Notes: generated by a model from the letters alone, not told the origin. A stretch of DNA of 64,000 nt from Sneathiellales bacterium (GCA_028277845.1 JANQFL010000029.1:1-64000); one strand, 5' to 3'. Shown: positions 28,275 to 37,538, counted from the first letter of the stretch. Numbers and translations: made by a program.

Positions 28275-28952
28275 CTAGTTTTCGGCCGTTTGATCAGGAA
28301 TCTTCAGTTTCATGACTTTCGACACGGGCACCTTGACGTCGCCCAGTGCCAGGACCTGGACACCGTCCGCCGATTCGACGCCGGTGACCATTCCCGAGAT
28401 CATTGTCGAGGTGGACAGTCTCTCGCCGGCCGCATCCTTGGCGATGACCTCAATCTTGTAGAGGCCGTCACTCAGTTGATTGCCGCTGGTGTCCTTGCCG
28501 TCCCAATTGAAGGTGTGGGTACCCTCGGATGTCTCGCCGCCGCCGGCAAAGACGACATTGCCGTTGCTGTCCGAGATGTTGAGGACCACGGATTCCGTGT
28601 TGGCGGGGATCTCGTACATCCAGGCGGCGGCGCCGTCCTGCAGCACGGTTTCGTCTCCAACCGCTTCGATTTCCTTGCCGAGGTAGTTGACGATACCGGT
28701 TGCCTGCGTGGCCTGTTGCAGGCCGATCAGGTTTTCCAGGTTCATGTTGGTGGCGATCGACTGTTCGACTTCGCTGAACGCGACCAGCTGCTGCGTGAAC
28801 TCCGACGAATCCATCGGGTTGAGCGGATCCTGGTTCTTCATCTGCGTGGTCAGCAGTTTGAGGAACGTATCCATATTGTCGGCCAGGCCGGATGCGGCAT
28901 TGGACGTCGCTTCGCTGGTACCCGTGGTTCCGGTGGTTGCATCAATAAGCAT
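28275..28952 (-). CDS. flgD: Flagellar hook cap / assembly protein FlgD
   Basis: Scaffold that caps the growing hook. 225 residues: the N-terminal FlgD signature FLKLLTTQMKNQDPLNPMDSSEFTQQL (spanning residues about 31-57), then tudor-like and FnIII-like domains (FNWDGKDTSGNQLSDGLY). AAGGATCC just before the ATG. Sits between fliK and flgE. Confidence 0.95.
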   Translation of the reverse strand: MLIDATTGTTGTSEATSNAASGLADNMDTFLKLLTTQMKNQDPLNPMDSSEFTQQLVAFSEVEQSIATNMNLENLIGLQQATQATGIVNYLGKEIEAVGDETVLQDGAAAWMYEIPANTESVVLNISDSNGNVVFAGGGETSEGTHTFNWDGKDTSGNQLSDGLYKIEVIAKDAAGERLSTSTMISGMVTGVESADGVQVLALGDVKVPVSKVMKLKIPDQTAEN

Positions 28953-28961
28953 GGCGGATCC

Positions 28962-30464
28962 TTAAACCCGAATATCGAGTGCGCTGTTACTGGTCATGGT
29001 TCGCGAATTCGCCGCGTCGGCGATCAGGTCGTCTTCGGCCGCTGTGTCCTTGCCTGAGCCGTCGGCACCGGCATTTTCTGCGGATTTCTGCTCTTCCTGG
29101 CGGTCACCCCGCAAGTTGAAGTCGAGGCTGTCGGAATCGGTCTTCAGGCCGGCCTGCTGCAAGGCACGCTCGAGCGCCCGGTGATCGCGTTGCAGAAGAT
29201 CCAGGGTATCCTGGCGGTCGGCGCTGACGGTGGCACTGACACGACCATCAGCCGAGACTTCCAGTTTGACGTCAACGCGGCCCAGGTCCTGGGGTTCCAG
29301 TTGAATGCTGATCCGGTCGACGCCCTGGCGTACGGCCGAGGCGATTTTGACGGCCACTTGATCACTGGCCGGCGTCGGAGCACTCAGATTGGCCTTTTGC
29401 ACGGTCAATTTTGCGGTCGTGGCGTCCACCTGTGTCGCCGATTGGGTCAGTCCGGACAGCGGCGCGGGATCTCCCGCGGCCATGAGGCTGCCGGGCATTT
29501 CAGTGCCGGTCGGCAACATCCCTGTAAACGCGGGCGGCGTCGCGGGTGCGGCACCGGGCTTGGCTTGAGCGGCCTTGGCGGCGCTATTCAGCACCTGCAT
29601 GCCGTTGTCGGTGGCCGGACCGGCACCGGATTTCGGCTTCGCCAGAAGACCTTCGGTGTTGATGGACTGTTTCGAACCCTTGGCACTCGGCACCCAGGCA
29701 TTGTCCTTGCCCCGTACCGGGCGTTTTTCAGCCGTCGGATCAATACTGTCCGTCAGCGGCTGCTTGGCGTTGAGAGCCGCCATGGCGTTGACCACCGGTT
29801 CTTTCGGGGCGGCTTTGGCCGACGTGTCGGCCTGGAGCTTGTTGTTCGGCGCCGTGTTGTCCGTCTTGCTACCGGCCTTCATTTGTGCCGGGGCGGCAGT
29901 CTTCGACGCAGCCAACGCCGCCGTGGCCTTGTCGACCGCCGGAATGGCCGCCTTTGATTTCGTTTCGCCAGTGACAACCGGCTGTTCTGTCTTTTGCTGC
30001 ATCATGCCGGCAATGGCGGTGGCCTTGGCAGATGAATCAACGGTTGGAGCAGGATCGTTTTGCACCGCCGCCTCGGCAACTTGACCGTTGGCCGGGTTGT
30101 CGGTTGTGTCCTTCACGGCGTCTGCGGTCTTGTTGGCCGCTTCGTTCACCGGTTCGCGATCGTTGGTCTCATCTACCGCCACGTCGGTTTGCTCGGCACG
30201 GTGTTCGGTGTCGCCTCGAGTATTTTCATCATGCTGTCGGCGCGAGTCGTGTTCCGTCCGGCGCTCATCGTCTTCCGGGCGCCGATGGTTGTCTTCTTTG
30301 TCATTGTGATCATCCGCCGCTGAGCGGGTTTCCGGCTCGGTGTTTTGCGAACGGTCGATGGCTTCGCGGACGTAGTCGGAAAATTCCTCGCCGGTCTCCG
30401 CCCGTCCGATCATCACTTCGGGAAGCGGTTTGTTTTGAACTTCAAATGCGGCAATGACATTCAT
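28962..30464 (-). CDS. fliK: Flagellar hook-length control protein FliK
   Basis: Molecular ruler that sets hook length and switches export to filament substrates. 500 residues: long disordered Ala/Lys/Thr/Asp-rich N-terminal part, then the FliK C-terminal domain (IQLEPQDLGRVDVKLEVS, LQRDHRALERALQQAG). The open frame continues to 30656, but a sigma-54 promoter at 30499-30515 would put transcription start near 30488, so ATG at 30464 is the right start. Genes flgD and flgE follow in the same operon. Confidence 0.9.
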   Translation of the reverse strand: MNVIAAFEVQNKPLPEVMIGRAETGEEFSDYVREAIDRSQNTEPETRSAADDHNDKEDNHRRPEDDERRTEHDSRRQHDENTRGDTEHRAEQTDVAVDETNDREPVNEAANKTADAVKDTTDNPANGQVAEAAVQNDPAPTVDSSAKATAIAGMMQQKTEQPVVTGETKSKAAIPAVDKATAALAASKTAAPAQMKAGSKTDNTAPNNKLQADTSAKAAPKEPVVNAMAALNAKQPLTDSIDPTAEKRPVRGKDNAWVPSAKGSKQSINTEGLLAKPKSGAGPATDNGMQVLNSAAKAAQAKPGAAPATPPAFTGMLPTGTEMPGSLMAAGDPAPLSGLTQSATQVDATTAKLTVQKANLSAPTPASDQVAVKIASAVRQGVDRISIQLEPQDLGRVDVKLEVSADGRVSATVSADRQDTLDLLQRDHRALERALQQAGLKTDSDSLDFNLRGDRQEEQKSAENAGADGSGKDTAAEDDLIADAANSRTMTSNSALDIRV

Positions 30465-30498
30465 GATGTAACTCGTGCTGAAAATCCGAAACAACACA

Positions 30499-30515
30499 AG
30501 CAAGCATCGGGCCAG
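30499..30515 (-). promoter_or_regulatory. Sigma-54 promoter of fliK-flgD-flgE
   Basis: CTGGCCCGATGCTTGCT on the minus strand has GG-N10-GC spacing and differs at one constrained base from YTGGCACGNNNNTTGCW. The predicted start is about 25 nt before the fliK ATG. FlbD, encoded in this window, is the likely activator. Confidence 0.8.
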
Positions 30516-30697
30516 TTTTCGGTTTCCGGACAGTGTGTTGAAAGTAAAGAGGTTTTTCCCGTTTCTGCGCTTGGTCTTGCCGTCCGCGGATCGCTGTTCC
30601 GGTAATTCTTGCCCGGCATTCGGGATGGTTTTTTCCGAGTGCTGCAAAAGCTGCACGGCGCCGCCAATCAGAGAATATTGAGAAATCGTTGCGGCCG

Positions 30698-30712
30698 TTA
30701 AGGATTGATTAA
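30698..30712. promoter_or_regulatory. CtrA-binding box upstream of the Sel1 gene
   Basis: TTAAGGATTGATTAA is a perfect TTAA-N7-TTAA; read on the minus strand it is followed by C (TTAAC). It lies 86 bp before the Sel1-repeat start and 234 bp upstream of fliK, in a 334-bp divergent gap. It probably controls the Sel1 gene, since fliK has its own sigma-54 promoter. Confidence 0.65.
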
Positions 30713-30798
30713 GTATACGGTCGCTAACGTGTTACGGGAGCCTGCAGGTACGGGCCTGCGCTCACGTGATTCTTTTTGATGTGTCAAGGAAGAGACCA

Positions 30799-31488
30799 AT
30801 GACTGCTCTGGAAGTCGCAGCAGAAGCCTACGACCGAGGGGATTATGCCCAGGCCATTGAGAACTGGGAACAGGCCGCCGAAAACGGTGATGGCGAAGCC
30901 GAATACCAGATCGGCTTGATGCATGCCAACGGTACCGGTGTGGGCCAGGATTTCGAAAAGGCCCATGACTATTTCATGGCTTCGGCCAAGAAGGGCCACA
31001 CCGAATCCGAATACAGTCTCGGCGTGATCTACAGTGTCGGCCTGGGGGTCGAGCGCGATGCCGCCGAGGGCGCTTACTGGTACACGAAAGCCGCGGACAA
31101 GGGCAATTCCCTGGCCATGTGCAACCTGGCCGGCCTGTACGAATCCGGCGACGGCGTAACGCGGGATTACCTCAAGGCGTTCGAGCTGTATTCCAAGGCC
31201 GCGGAACTCGGGCATGTGGTGGCCGTGTTCAATCTCGGCGTGATGTGCGAGAACGGCGTTGGTCTGACCCAGGACTATGCCAATGCCGCCAAGTTCTACG
31301 AAACGGCCGCCCAGGCCGGCTTGGCGGCGGCGCAATACAATCTCGGCGTGCTGCTGACCGAGGGCAAGGGCGTCGAGCAGGACGTCGAAAAAGCCCGCTA
31401 CTGGTTCACCAGAGCCATCGAGCAGGGCAACGAGCTGGCCCAGAAGAATATGGAACTTCTGGCCCAGGAAGCGGCCGAAGAACAATGA
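30799..31488 (+). CDS. Sel1-like repeat protein
   Basis: 229 residues made almost wholly of about five to six Sel1-type helical repeats of 36 residues (for example AEYQIGLMHANGTGV, SLGVIYSVGLGVERDAAEG, YNLGVLLTEGKGVEQDVEKA). Such proteins act as protein-protein scaffolds. No signal peptide, so probably cytoplasmic. An AAGGA site precedes the ATG at 30799; an upstream GTG at 30766 is less likely. A perfect CtrA box upstream and flagellar neighbours suggest a role in motility or cell-cycle control (inference). Confidence 0.85.
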   Translation: MTALEVAAEAYDRGDYAQAIENWEQAAENGDGEAEYQIGLMHANGTGVGQDFEKAHDYFMASAKKGHTESEYSLGVIYSVGLGVERDAAEGAYWYTKAADKGNSLAMCNLAGLYESGDGVTRDYLKAFELYSKAAELGHVVAVFNLGVMCENGVGLTQDYANAAKFYETAAQAGLAAAQYNLGVLLTEGKGVEQDVEKARYWFTRAIEQGNELAQKNMELLAQEAAEEQ

Positions 31489-31543
31489 CCGGTCCGCACC
31501 GCTCCTCTGCGGGCGGTGTGTTCGGTACTTCTCGAAAACCTTG

Positions 31544-31572
31544 AAAGACGCGCGAAACCAGCGCGTCTTTTT
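31544..31572 (+). terminator. Rho-independent terminator of the Sel1 gene
   Basis: A 10-bp perfect stem AAAGACGCGC / GCGCGTCTTT (31544-31553, 31561-31570) with a 7-nt loop and a short T-run, 56 bp after the Sel1 stop. Confidence 0.85.
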
Positions 31573-31632
31573 ATGTTTCGGCCGCCGGCGAACCGGTTTG
31601 TGAGCCGGGCCGGGTTCCACGCATCCGACGGT

Positions 31633-31649
31633 TTGGCATCGCCATTGCA
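31633..31649 (+). promoter_or_regulatory. Sigma-54 promoter of the small ORF-flgK-flgL operon
   Basis: TTGGCATCGCCATTGCA keeps GG-N10-GC spacing with a near-consensus TTGCA -12 element. Predicted transcription start near 31660, about 28 nt before the small ORF. Expected to depend on FlbD. Confidence 0.8.
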
Positions 31650-31687
31650 TTGTCAAGGGCAGGTCAACGAGTAGATGCAATCGAACC

Positions 31688-31894
31688 ATGCCCAGGTATT
31701 TACGCAAAGCCTTTGAAGAAATCGCGGAATTCCGCAACGATTCGATCATCGTGGCGCCCGGTTCCGGTGCCCAGGGTGAAGGCCGTGGCAGCCTGCCGTT
31801 AGGCATCTCTTGCCTGGGTCTGGGCAAGCCCGATGACGATCAGGCAATTCCTGCCCCCTGGATTATTGCCGCTGCCGCCGAGGGGCTGTCATGA
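31688..31894 (+). CDS. Small conserved-context protein upstream of flgK
   Basis: 68 residues starting MPRYLRKAFEEIAEFRND, not recognised. It lies just after a sigma-54 promoter and its TGA overlaps the flgK ATG (ATGA), so it should be co-translated with flgK under late flagellar control. The N-terminus is a charged helix, the centre is Gly-rich (SGAQGEGRGSLPLG) and the C-terminus hydrophobic (PAPWIIAAAAEGLS). A chaperone or assembly factor for hook-associated proteins is a guess. Confidence 0.55.
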   Translation: MPRYLRKAFEEIAEFRNDSIIVAPGSGAQGEGRGSLPLGISCLGLGKPDDDQAIPAPWIIAAAAEGLS

Positions 31895-34041
31895 GTATCG
31901 ACGCCGTACTGCGGTCCGCCGTCAGCGGGCTGAACACCAGCCAAGCGGCGTTGCGGACGACGGCGGACAACATCGCCAACGTCAATACGCCCGGTTATGC
32001 GCGCAAGATCGTCCAACAGGAAACCTCGGTCCTGCAGGGCGAGACCGCCGGCGTCAAGCTGGCGACCATTCAGCGGGTGATCGACGAATTCGTCCGCAAG
32101 TCCCTGCAGTCGGCGACGTCCCAATCCGAGCGCTACTCCGCCATGGCCAACGCCCATAGCCAGGTCAGCATGCTGCTGGGCGATCCCAACGACAATACCT
32201 CGCTGACCGGTCGCATCGATCAGATATTCACCGGTTTCGCCAACTTGGCCGGCGAACCGGATTCGTCGGTTCGCCGTACCGGCATGATCAACGACCTGAC
32301 CAACCTGGCCACCGAGGTGTCGCGGTTGTCGAGTGAAATCCAGATCCTGCGCGGCGACATCGACAAGAAGATCAACGAGTCGGTCAACACCATCAACGAT
32401 GCGTTGGCCCGGGTGAAGGAACTGAACGAACAGATCCAGTTCGAAACTCTCAACGGCAATGCCGGTAACGGACTGCTCGACCAGCGCGACAAGGCCATCG
32501 CCGAGATCGCCGAGAACATCGACATTCGGCTGTCCGATCTGTCCAATGGCGCCGTCGCTATTCACACCACCAATGGCATCACGCTGCTCGACCATTCCCT
32601 GCGCAAGCTGGTCAATACGCCGGCCGGCACGGTATCGTCTGCGTCCACGTTCAATCAGATCACGGTCAATCTGGTTGATCCCTCGGGTTCTGTTTCCTCG
32701 ACCGGCACGGCGCTGGATGCCCGCATTCAAGGCGGCCAACTGCGCGGCCTGCTCGACATGCGTGACAGCGTGCTGCCCGACATGGCCCTGCAGATTGGCG
32801 AGTTGAGCGGCAACGTCATCGACCGCCTCAACGCCGTGCACAACGACAACTCGGCGGTGCCGCCGCTCAACAGCATGACCGGCCACAATACGGGCCTGGC
32901 CGGCACGGACGTGCACGGGTTTACGGGCGAAGTCACCATGGCGCTGCTCGATTCCAGCCAGGAAATCACGACCCAGGTCGACATCGATTTCGACGCCGGC
33001 ACCTACAGCGTCAACGGCGGCGCCGCGACCGCCTTCAGCGGCGGCACCATCGCCGACGTGGTCGGCGATCTGAATACGGCGTTCGGCGCCGGCGCGACGG
33101 TGTCGTTCAGTACAGGCGCGTTGACGTTTTCCGCCGCCGGTGCCAATGACGGCGTCGCCTTCCAGCAAGGTACGACGCCCTCCGATCGCGGCGGCCGCGG
33201 CTTCTCCCACTTTTTCGGCATGAACGACCTGTTGTCGGCGGGCGCGAACTCGCACTACGACACGGGTTTCGCCACAACGACGGCGCACGGCTTCGGCTCT
33301 TCCGGCATCACCACGATCGAACTGCGTGGCCCCGACAACGATGTCGTCCTGACCTACAGTCTCGACTTCAGCGCCGTCGGCGGTAGCGCCATGAGCGATG
33401 TGCTGTCCGACTTGAACACCGGCTTCAGCGGCTATGCCACCTGGTCGCTCGACAGCAACGGCGCCCTGGTGGCGACGCCATCGAGCAGCTATTCGGAATA
33501 CAAGCTCAACGTCACCTCCGACTCCACCGACCGGGCGTCGACCGGCGTCAACTTCTCTCAGTTCTTTGGGGTCGGCGACCGCTACCGCACCGACGCGTCC
33601 AACAGTGTCACCGTGCGGTCCGATATCGTGTCCGACCCGGCCAAGTTGGCGTTGGCCGACCTCGATACGTCGGCCGCCACCGGCGTGCCTTCGTTGACGG
33701 TGGCCGATGGCCGTGGCGCCATCGCCTTCCAGGACCTGGTTTCGACCAACATCTCGTTTACCGCCACCAACGAACTCGCCGCCGTGACCACGACGATGGG
33801 CAACTACGCGTCGCAGGTCCTCGCCCGGGCCGCCGTCAATCACGACCAGGCGGTCAAACTGGAAGGGGATCGTGAGGCCCTGACCAAGGAACTGGAAACC
33901 CGCAACGACCAGATCAGCGGCGTCAACATGGACGAGGAACTGTCCAATATGGTGGTCTACCAGAACGCCTACAACGCCAGCGCCCGGCTGATATCGACGG
34001 CACGGGAAATGTTCAACACGCTGATTCAGATCGTCAACTAA
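31891..34041 (+). CDS. flgK: Flagellar hook-associated protein 1, FlgK
   Basis: Junction protein between hook and filament. 716 residues: the N-terminal rod-type motif (LRTTADNIANVNTPGYARK), a coiled-coil segment, a variable middle, and the C-terminal heptads ending SNMVVYQNAYNASARLISTA. The middle contains two related segments (GFSHFFGMNDLL and NFSQFFGVGDRYR, each preceded by a DLNT-type block), suggesting an internal duplication. Followed 22 bp later by flgL. Confidence 0.95.
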   Translation: MSIDAVLRSAVSGLNTSQAALRTTADNIANVNTPGYARKIVQQETSVLQGETAGVKLATIQRVIDEFVRKSLQSATSQSERYSAMANAHSQVSMLLGDPNDNTSLTGRIDQIFTGFANLAGEPDSSVRRTGMINDLTNLATEVSRLSSEIQILRGDIDKKINESVNTINDALARVKELNEQIQFETLNGNAGNGLLDQRDKAIAEIAENIDIRLSDLSNGAVAIHTTNGITLLDHSLRKLVNTPAGTVSSASTFNQITVNLVDPSGSVSSTGTALDARIQGGQLRGLLDMRDSVLPDMALQIGELSGNVIDRLNAVHNDNSAVPPLNSMTGHNTGLAGTDVHGFTGEVTMALLDSSQEITTQVDIDFDAGTYSVNGGAATAFSGGTIADVVGDLNTAFGAGATVSFSTGALTFSAAGANDGVAFQQGTTPSDRGGRGFSHFFGMNDLLSAGANSHYDTGFATTTAHGFGSSGITTIELRGPDNDVVLTYSLDFSAVGGSAMSDVLSDLNTGFSGYATWSLDSNGALVATPSSSYSEYKLNVTSDSTDRASTGVNFSQFFGVGDRYRTDASNSVTVRSDIVSDPAKLALADLDTSAATGVPSLTVADGRGAIAFQDLVSTNISFTATNELAAVTTTMGNYASQVLARAAVNHDQAVKLEGDREALTKELETRNDQISGVNMDEELSNMVVYQNAYNASARLISTAREMFNTLIQIVN

Positions 34042-34063
34042 CCGCGTTAGCTAGGACTTCGTC

Positions 34064-35020
34064 ATGTCACGGATCGGAACATTCGGCCACAATCAGGCGC
34101 TTCTCAATCAACTGCTGATCAACCGGGACCGTCTGGGCACGCTGCAGCAGCAGGTGGCCTCGGGCAAGGTCGCCAACAACTATCAGGGCTATGCCCGTGA
34201 CATTGCCGCGTTGATGGGCACAAAGTCGGTGGCCATGCGCAACGACGATCAGTTGAAGTCCAATACCGAACTGGAGCTCAAACTCAATCATTACGACACC
34301 AATCTGCGCGCCCTGGAGACCGTCGCCGGCGAACTGCGTCAGCAAGTGCTGAACACCATCGCCGGTAATTCCGCCACGGGCATGATCGACACCATGGACA
34401 ATCTGCTCGGCCAGACCATCAGCCTGCTCAACAGCCAGCTCGGCGGGCGTTTTGTCTTTTCCGGTACGCGCACCGACACCATGCCGGTCAACATCACCGA
34501 CCGGACCGACCTGCTGGCCCTGGCGGCGACCGCCGACGCCTTTGACAACAACGACATCAAGGCCCAGGCCAAGGTCGATCAGAACACCACCATGACCTTC
34601 GGCCATCTGGCGGACGATGTCGGCGAACCGCTGCTCGAGGCGTTCCGCCGCATCATGCAGTTCAATGCCGGCACCATACCCACCGGTGCCGGCGCCTACG
34701 CCCCGGCTGGCACGTTTTCCAATCCGCTGACCGAGAACCAGCGCCAGTTCCTGCACAGCGAGCTGGCCGGGCTTGAAGCCGTGGTCACCGGCCTGAACGA
34801 CATCGTCGCCCAGAACGGCATCAACATGCGCAATGTGGAAACGGTGACGGAACGCCTGAATTCGGAAAAAATCTTCATCTCCAAATTCATCGCCGATATC
34901 GAGGATGTCGACATGGGCGAAGCGGTGGCCAACCTGCGTAACGAGGAAACCGCGGTCGAGGCCTCGCTCAATGTCGTGGCCCGGCTCAACAACCTGTCGC
35001 TTCTCGACTTCCTCGCCTAG
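34064..35020 (+). CDS. flgL: Flagellar hook-associated protein 3, FlgL
   Basis: Second junction protein, flagellin-like. 318 residues: N-terminal helix with QVASGKVANNYQGYA, a hypervariable centre, and a C-terminal helix with VANLRNEETAVEASLNVVAR and LNNLSLLDFLA. Also has the family segment LNSQLGGRFVFSGTRTD. Last gene of the operon. Confidence 0.94.
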   Translation: MSRIGTFGHNQALLNQLLINRDRLGTLQQQVASGKVANNYQGYARDIAALMGTKSVAMRNDDQLKSNTELELKLNHYDTNLRALETVAGELRQQVLNTIAGNSATGMIDTMDNLLGQTISLLNSQLGGRFVFSGTRTDTMPVNITDRTDLLALAATADAFDNNDIKAQAKVDQNTTMTFGHLADDVGEPLLEAFRRIMQFNAGTIPTGAGAYAPAGTFSNPLTENQRQFLHSELAGLEAVVTGLNDIVAQNGINMRNVETVTERLNSEKIFISKFIADIEDVDMGEAVANLRNEETAVEASLNVVARLNNLSLLDFLA

Positions 35021-35077
35021 CCGGAGTTTCTCCCACCTCAATTCACGCTTGAGGACCACCCAACCCAGCACGCCTCT

Positions 35078-35121
35078 CCCCCGGTCCGAACCCGGCATCC
35101 CAGCACGCAACGGACCGGGGG
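35078..35121. repeat. GC-rich inverted repeat between flgL and the epimerase gene
   Basis: Perfect 11-bp arms CCCCCGGTCCG (35078-35088) and CGGACCGGGGG (35111-35121) with a 22-nt loop, 58 bp after flgL. No T-run follows. Its C-run resembles the long inverted repeat at 36244-36320 on the other side of the epimerase gene. Could act as an mRNA 3'-end hairpin for flgL. The remaining flgL-epimerase gap shows nothing else. Confidence 0.6.
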
Positions 35122-35207
35122 GGACGGTGGGGTGGACCAAAATTCCGGCAGCGCGCCGACACGGCCTGGTGTAGAACACGGCGGATTACAGACCAGAAGG
35201 GTACGAC

Positions 35208-36209
35208 ATGAGCACTTCTCTCGACATCGTCACCGGCGGCGCCGGCTTCATCGGCAGTCATTTGGTGGATGCCCTGTTGGCCGCCGGCCGCAGGGTCCGG
35301 GTGATCGACAATTTCGTCTCCGGCGGGCCGCACAATCTGGCCCATCTCGAAGGGAACGGGAATGTCGACGTGCTGCAGCACGACATCCGCGACCGCGACG
35401 GCACCATCAAGGCCTTCGCGGGGGCGGAGCGGGTCTTTCATTTGGCGGCGCTGGCCGACATCGTGCCGTCGGTACAGAACCCGGAGGCCTATTTCGACAC
35501 CAACGTCACCGGCACCTTCAACGTGCTGCAGGCGGCGCGCCAGGCCGGCGCCAAACGCTTCGTCTATGCCGCGTCGTCGTCGTGCTACGGCATACCCGAC
35601 GACTACCCGACCCTGGAGAGCGCCGAGATCCGGCCGCAATACCCTTACGCTCTGACCAAATATCTCGGCGAGGAACTGGTCATGCACTGGGCCCAGCTCT
35701 ATGACCTGCCGGCGGTGTCGTTGCGCTTCTTCAACGTTTACGGCACCCGCTCGCGCACCTCGGGCGCCTATGGCGCCGTGTTCGGCGTCTTCCTCGGCCA
35801 GTTGCTGGCCGGCGAGCCCCTCAGCATCGTCGGCGACGGCGAGCAGACCCGCGACTTCACCTTCGTCACCGACGTGGCGGCGGCGGTCAAGGCGGCCGCC
35901 GACAGCGACGTCGCCGGCGAAATCTACAATGTGGGCACCGGCAAGGCGGTCAGCGTCAACCGGCTGGTCGAACTGATCGGCGCCGAAAGGACCGTCAACA
36001 TTCCCAAGCGGCCGGGCGAGCCCGACAGCACCATGGCGGAGATCTCCCGCATCACCCGCGACCTCGACTGGGCGCCGAAAATTCCCATCGAGGACGGCGT
36101 CGCAATCATGCTCGACAATATCGACTACTGGCGCGACGCCCCGGTCTGGACCGTCGACAAGATCACCGACGCCACCAAGGACTGGTTTACGTATCTCGGA
36201 AGCGAATAA
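35208..36209 (+). CDS. NAD-dependent epimerase/dehydratase (UDP-glucose 4-epimerase-like)
   Basis: Extended short-chain dehydrogenase acting on nucleotide sugars, probably for surface polysaccharide or flagellin glycosylation. 333 residues: Rossmann motif GGAGFIGSHL at the N-terminus, catalytic Ser in YAASSSCYG, YxxxK in YPYALTKYLGEE (about 145), and sugar-binding segments FFNVYGTRSR and DGEQTRDFTFVTDVA. Exact substrate cannot be told from sequence. It stands alone between two hairpins, after the flgK-flgL operon. Confidence 0.88.
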   Translation: MSTSLDIVTGGAGFIGSHLVDALLAAGRRVRVIDNFVSGGPHNLAHLEGNGNVDVLQHDIRDRDGTIKAFAGAERVFHLAALADIVPSVQNPEAYFDTNVTGTFNVLQAARQAGAKRFVYAASSSCYGIPDDYPTLESAEIRPQYPYALTKYLGEELVMHWAQLYDLPAVSLRFFNVYGTRSRTSGAYGAVFGVFLGQLLAGEPLSIVGDGEQTRDFTFVTDVAAAVKAAADSDVAGEIYNVGTGKAVSVNRLVELIGAERTVNIPKRPGEPDSTMAEISRITRDLDWAPKIPIEDGVAIMLDNIDYWRDAPVWTVDKITDATKDWFTYLGSE

Positions 36210-36243
36210 GCCGCTTCGCTTTCCCTAATTCGCAGTGTTGCCG

Positions 36244-36320
36244 AGGCCGGCCCGCTCCCCCGTCCCAACCACCCCCAGGGTACACTCATGGGTGGTTGGG
36301 ACGGGGGAGCGGGCCGGCCT
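36244..36320. repeat. Perfect 31-bp inverted repeat upstream of mnmA
   Basis: Arms at 36244-36274 and 36290-36320 are exact reverse complements (31 of 31), separated by 15 nt. The arms are GC-rich (for example GGCCCGCTCCCCCGTCCC). No T-run follows. The right arm ends 66 bp before the mnmA ATG, so the mRNA would carry a very stable hairpin if transcription starts upstream. It may be a bidirectional terminator or a small mobile palindrome. Confidence 0.9.
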
Positions 36321-36386
36321 GGCCGCTTTCGCGGACTAAGAATCACACCGGGTTGCCCCCCATCAATTCCTGCCTATATTGCCGCC

Positions 36387-37529
36387 ATGGGCATTCTCGA
36401 TCATCCCCACGACCCGGCCGAGACCCGGATCGTCGTCGCCATGTCGGGCGGCGTTGATTCGTCGGTTACGGCTGCGCTCTACAAGGAGCAGGGCTACGAC
36501 GTGGTCGGCGTCACCCTGCAGCTCTATGACCACGGCGCCGCCGTCGGCCGCAAGGGCGCCTGTTGCGCCGGTGTGGACATCCACGACGCCCGCCGGGTGG
36601 CGGAATCCCTGGGCATTCCCCATTATGTGCTGGACTACGAGCGGCGCTTCCGGGCCGCGGTGATCGACGACTTCGTCGACAGTTACCTGGCCGGCGAGAC
36701 ACCGATCCCCTGCATCCGCTGCAACGAAACGGTCAAGTTCACCGACCTGCTCGACACCGCCCGCGATCTCGGCGCCGCCGCCCTGGCCACCGGGCACTAC
36801 GTGCGGCGGGTGTGGGGGCCGGAGGGTGCGGAGCTCCATGCCGGCACCGATCCCAAGCGCGACCAGAGTTACTTCCTGTTCGCCACCACGTCGGAGCAGC
36901 TGGATTTCCTACTGTTCCCCCTGGGTGATCGGGACAAGACGGAAACACGGGCCATGGCCGAACGGTTCGGCCTGAAAGTCGCGTCCAAGCCCGACAGCCA
37001 GGACATCTGTTTCGTGCCCGATGGGCGCTACGCCGGCGTGATCGAGAAGCTGCGCCCGGGCGCCGCCGACCCCGGTGACATCGTCGACCTCTCGGGGCGG
37101 GTGCTCGGCCGGCACAACGGTATCATCCATTACACCATCGGCCAGCGCCGCGGTCTCGGCCTGGGCGGCGATGCCGCAACCGAAACCGACGCCGAACCGC
37201 GCTATGTGCTGCGCGTCGATCCGGACAAGCGCCATGTGGTGGTCGGCCCGCGCGAGGCTCTACTGTGTTCAACGATTCATCTGCGCCACGTCAACTGGCT
37301 CGGCGGCTCGCCGGCACCGGCGGACGGCATCGCCGTGGACGTGAAAGTGCGCTCCACCCAGCCGGCCCGCGCCGCCCGTTTCATCCCCGCCGCTGGGAAC
37401 ACCGGTACGGTCATTTTCGACGATCCGGAGGCCGGCGTCGCACCGGGCCAAGCCTGCGTGTTCTACCAGAACGGCCGCGTCCTCGGCGGCGGCTGGATCA
37501 CGGTGGCCGAGAGCGCCCTGGCGGCGTGA
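36387..37529 (+). CDS. mnmA: tRNA-specific 2-thiouridylase MnmA
   Basis: Thiolates U34 of tRNA-Lys, -Glu and -Gln using ATP and a relayed persulfide. 380 residues: PP-loop ATPase motif [17 protein letters not shown], the Cys pair region ([12 protein letters not shown] and [13 protein letters not shown]), GHYVRR, and [10 protein letters not shown] with the catalytic cysteine. The frame is open further upstream through the inverted repeat, but the ATG at 36387 (MGILDH) fits the family start. Confidence 0.95.
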   Translation: MGILDHPHDPAETRIVVAMSGGVDSSVTAALYKEQGYDVVGVTLQLYDHGAAVGRKGACCAGVDIHDARRVAESLGIPHYVLDYERRFRAAVIDDFVDSYLAGETPIPCIRCNETVKFTDLLDTARDLGAAALATGHYVRRVWGPEGAELHAGTDPKRDQSYFLFATTSEQLDFLLFPLGDRDKTETRAMAERFGLKVASKPDSQDICFVPDGRYAGVIEKLRPGAADPGDIVDLSGRVLGRHNGIIHYTIGQRRGLGLGGDAATETDAEPRYVLRVDPDKRHVVVGPREALLCSTIHLRHVNWLGGSPAPADGIAVDVKVRSTQPARAARFIPAAGNTGTVIFDDPEAGVAPGQACVFYQNGRVLGGGWITVAESALAA

Positions 37530-37538
37530 CGACGGCGT

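Noticed and set aside
30465-30656. Longer N-terminus for FliK (ATG at 30656)
   Set aside because: The extra 64 codons contain the sigma-54 promoter and do not look like FliK; ATG at 30464 is preferred.
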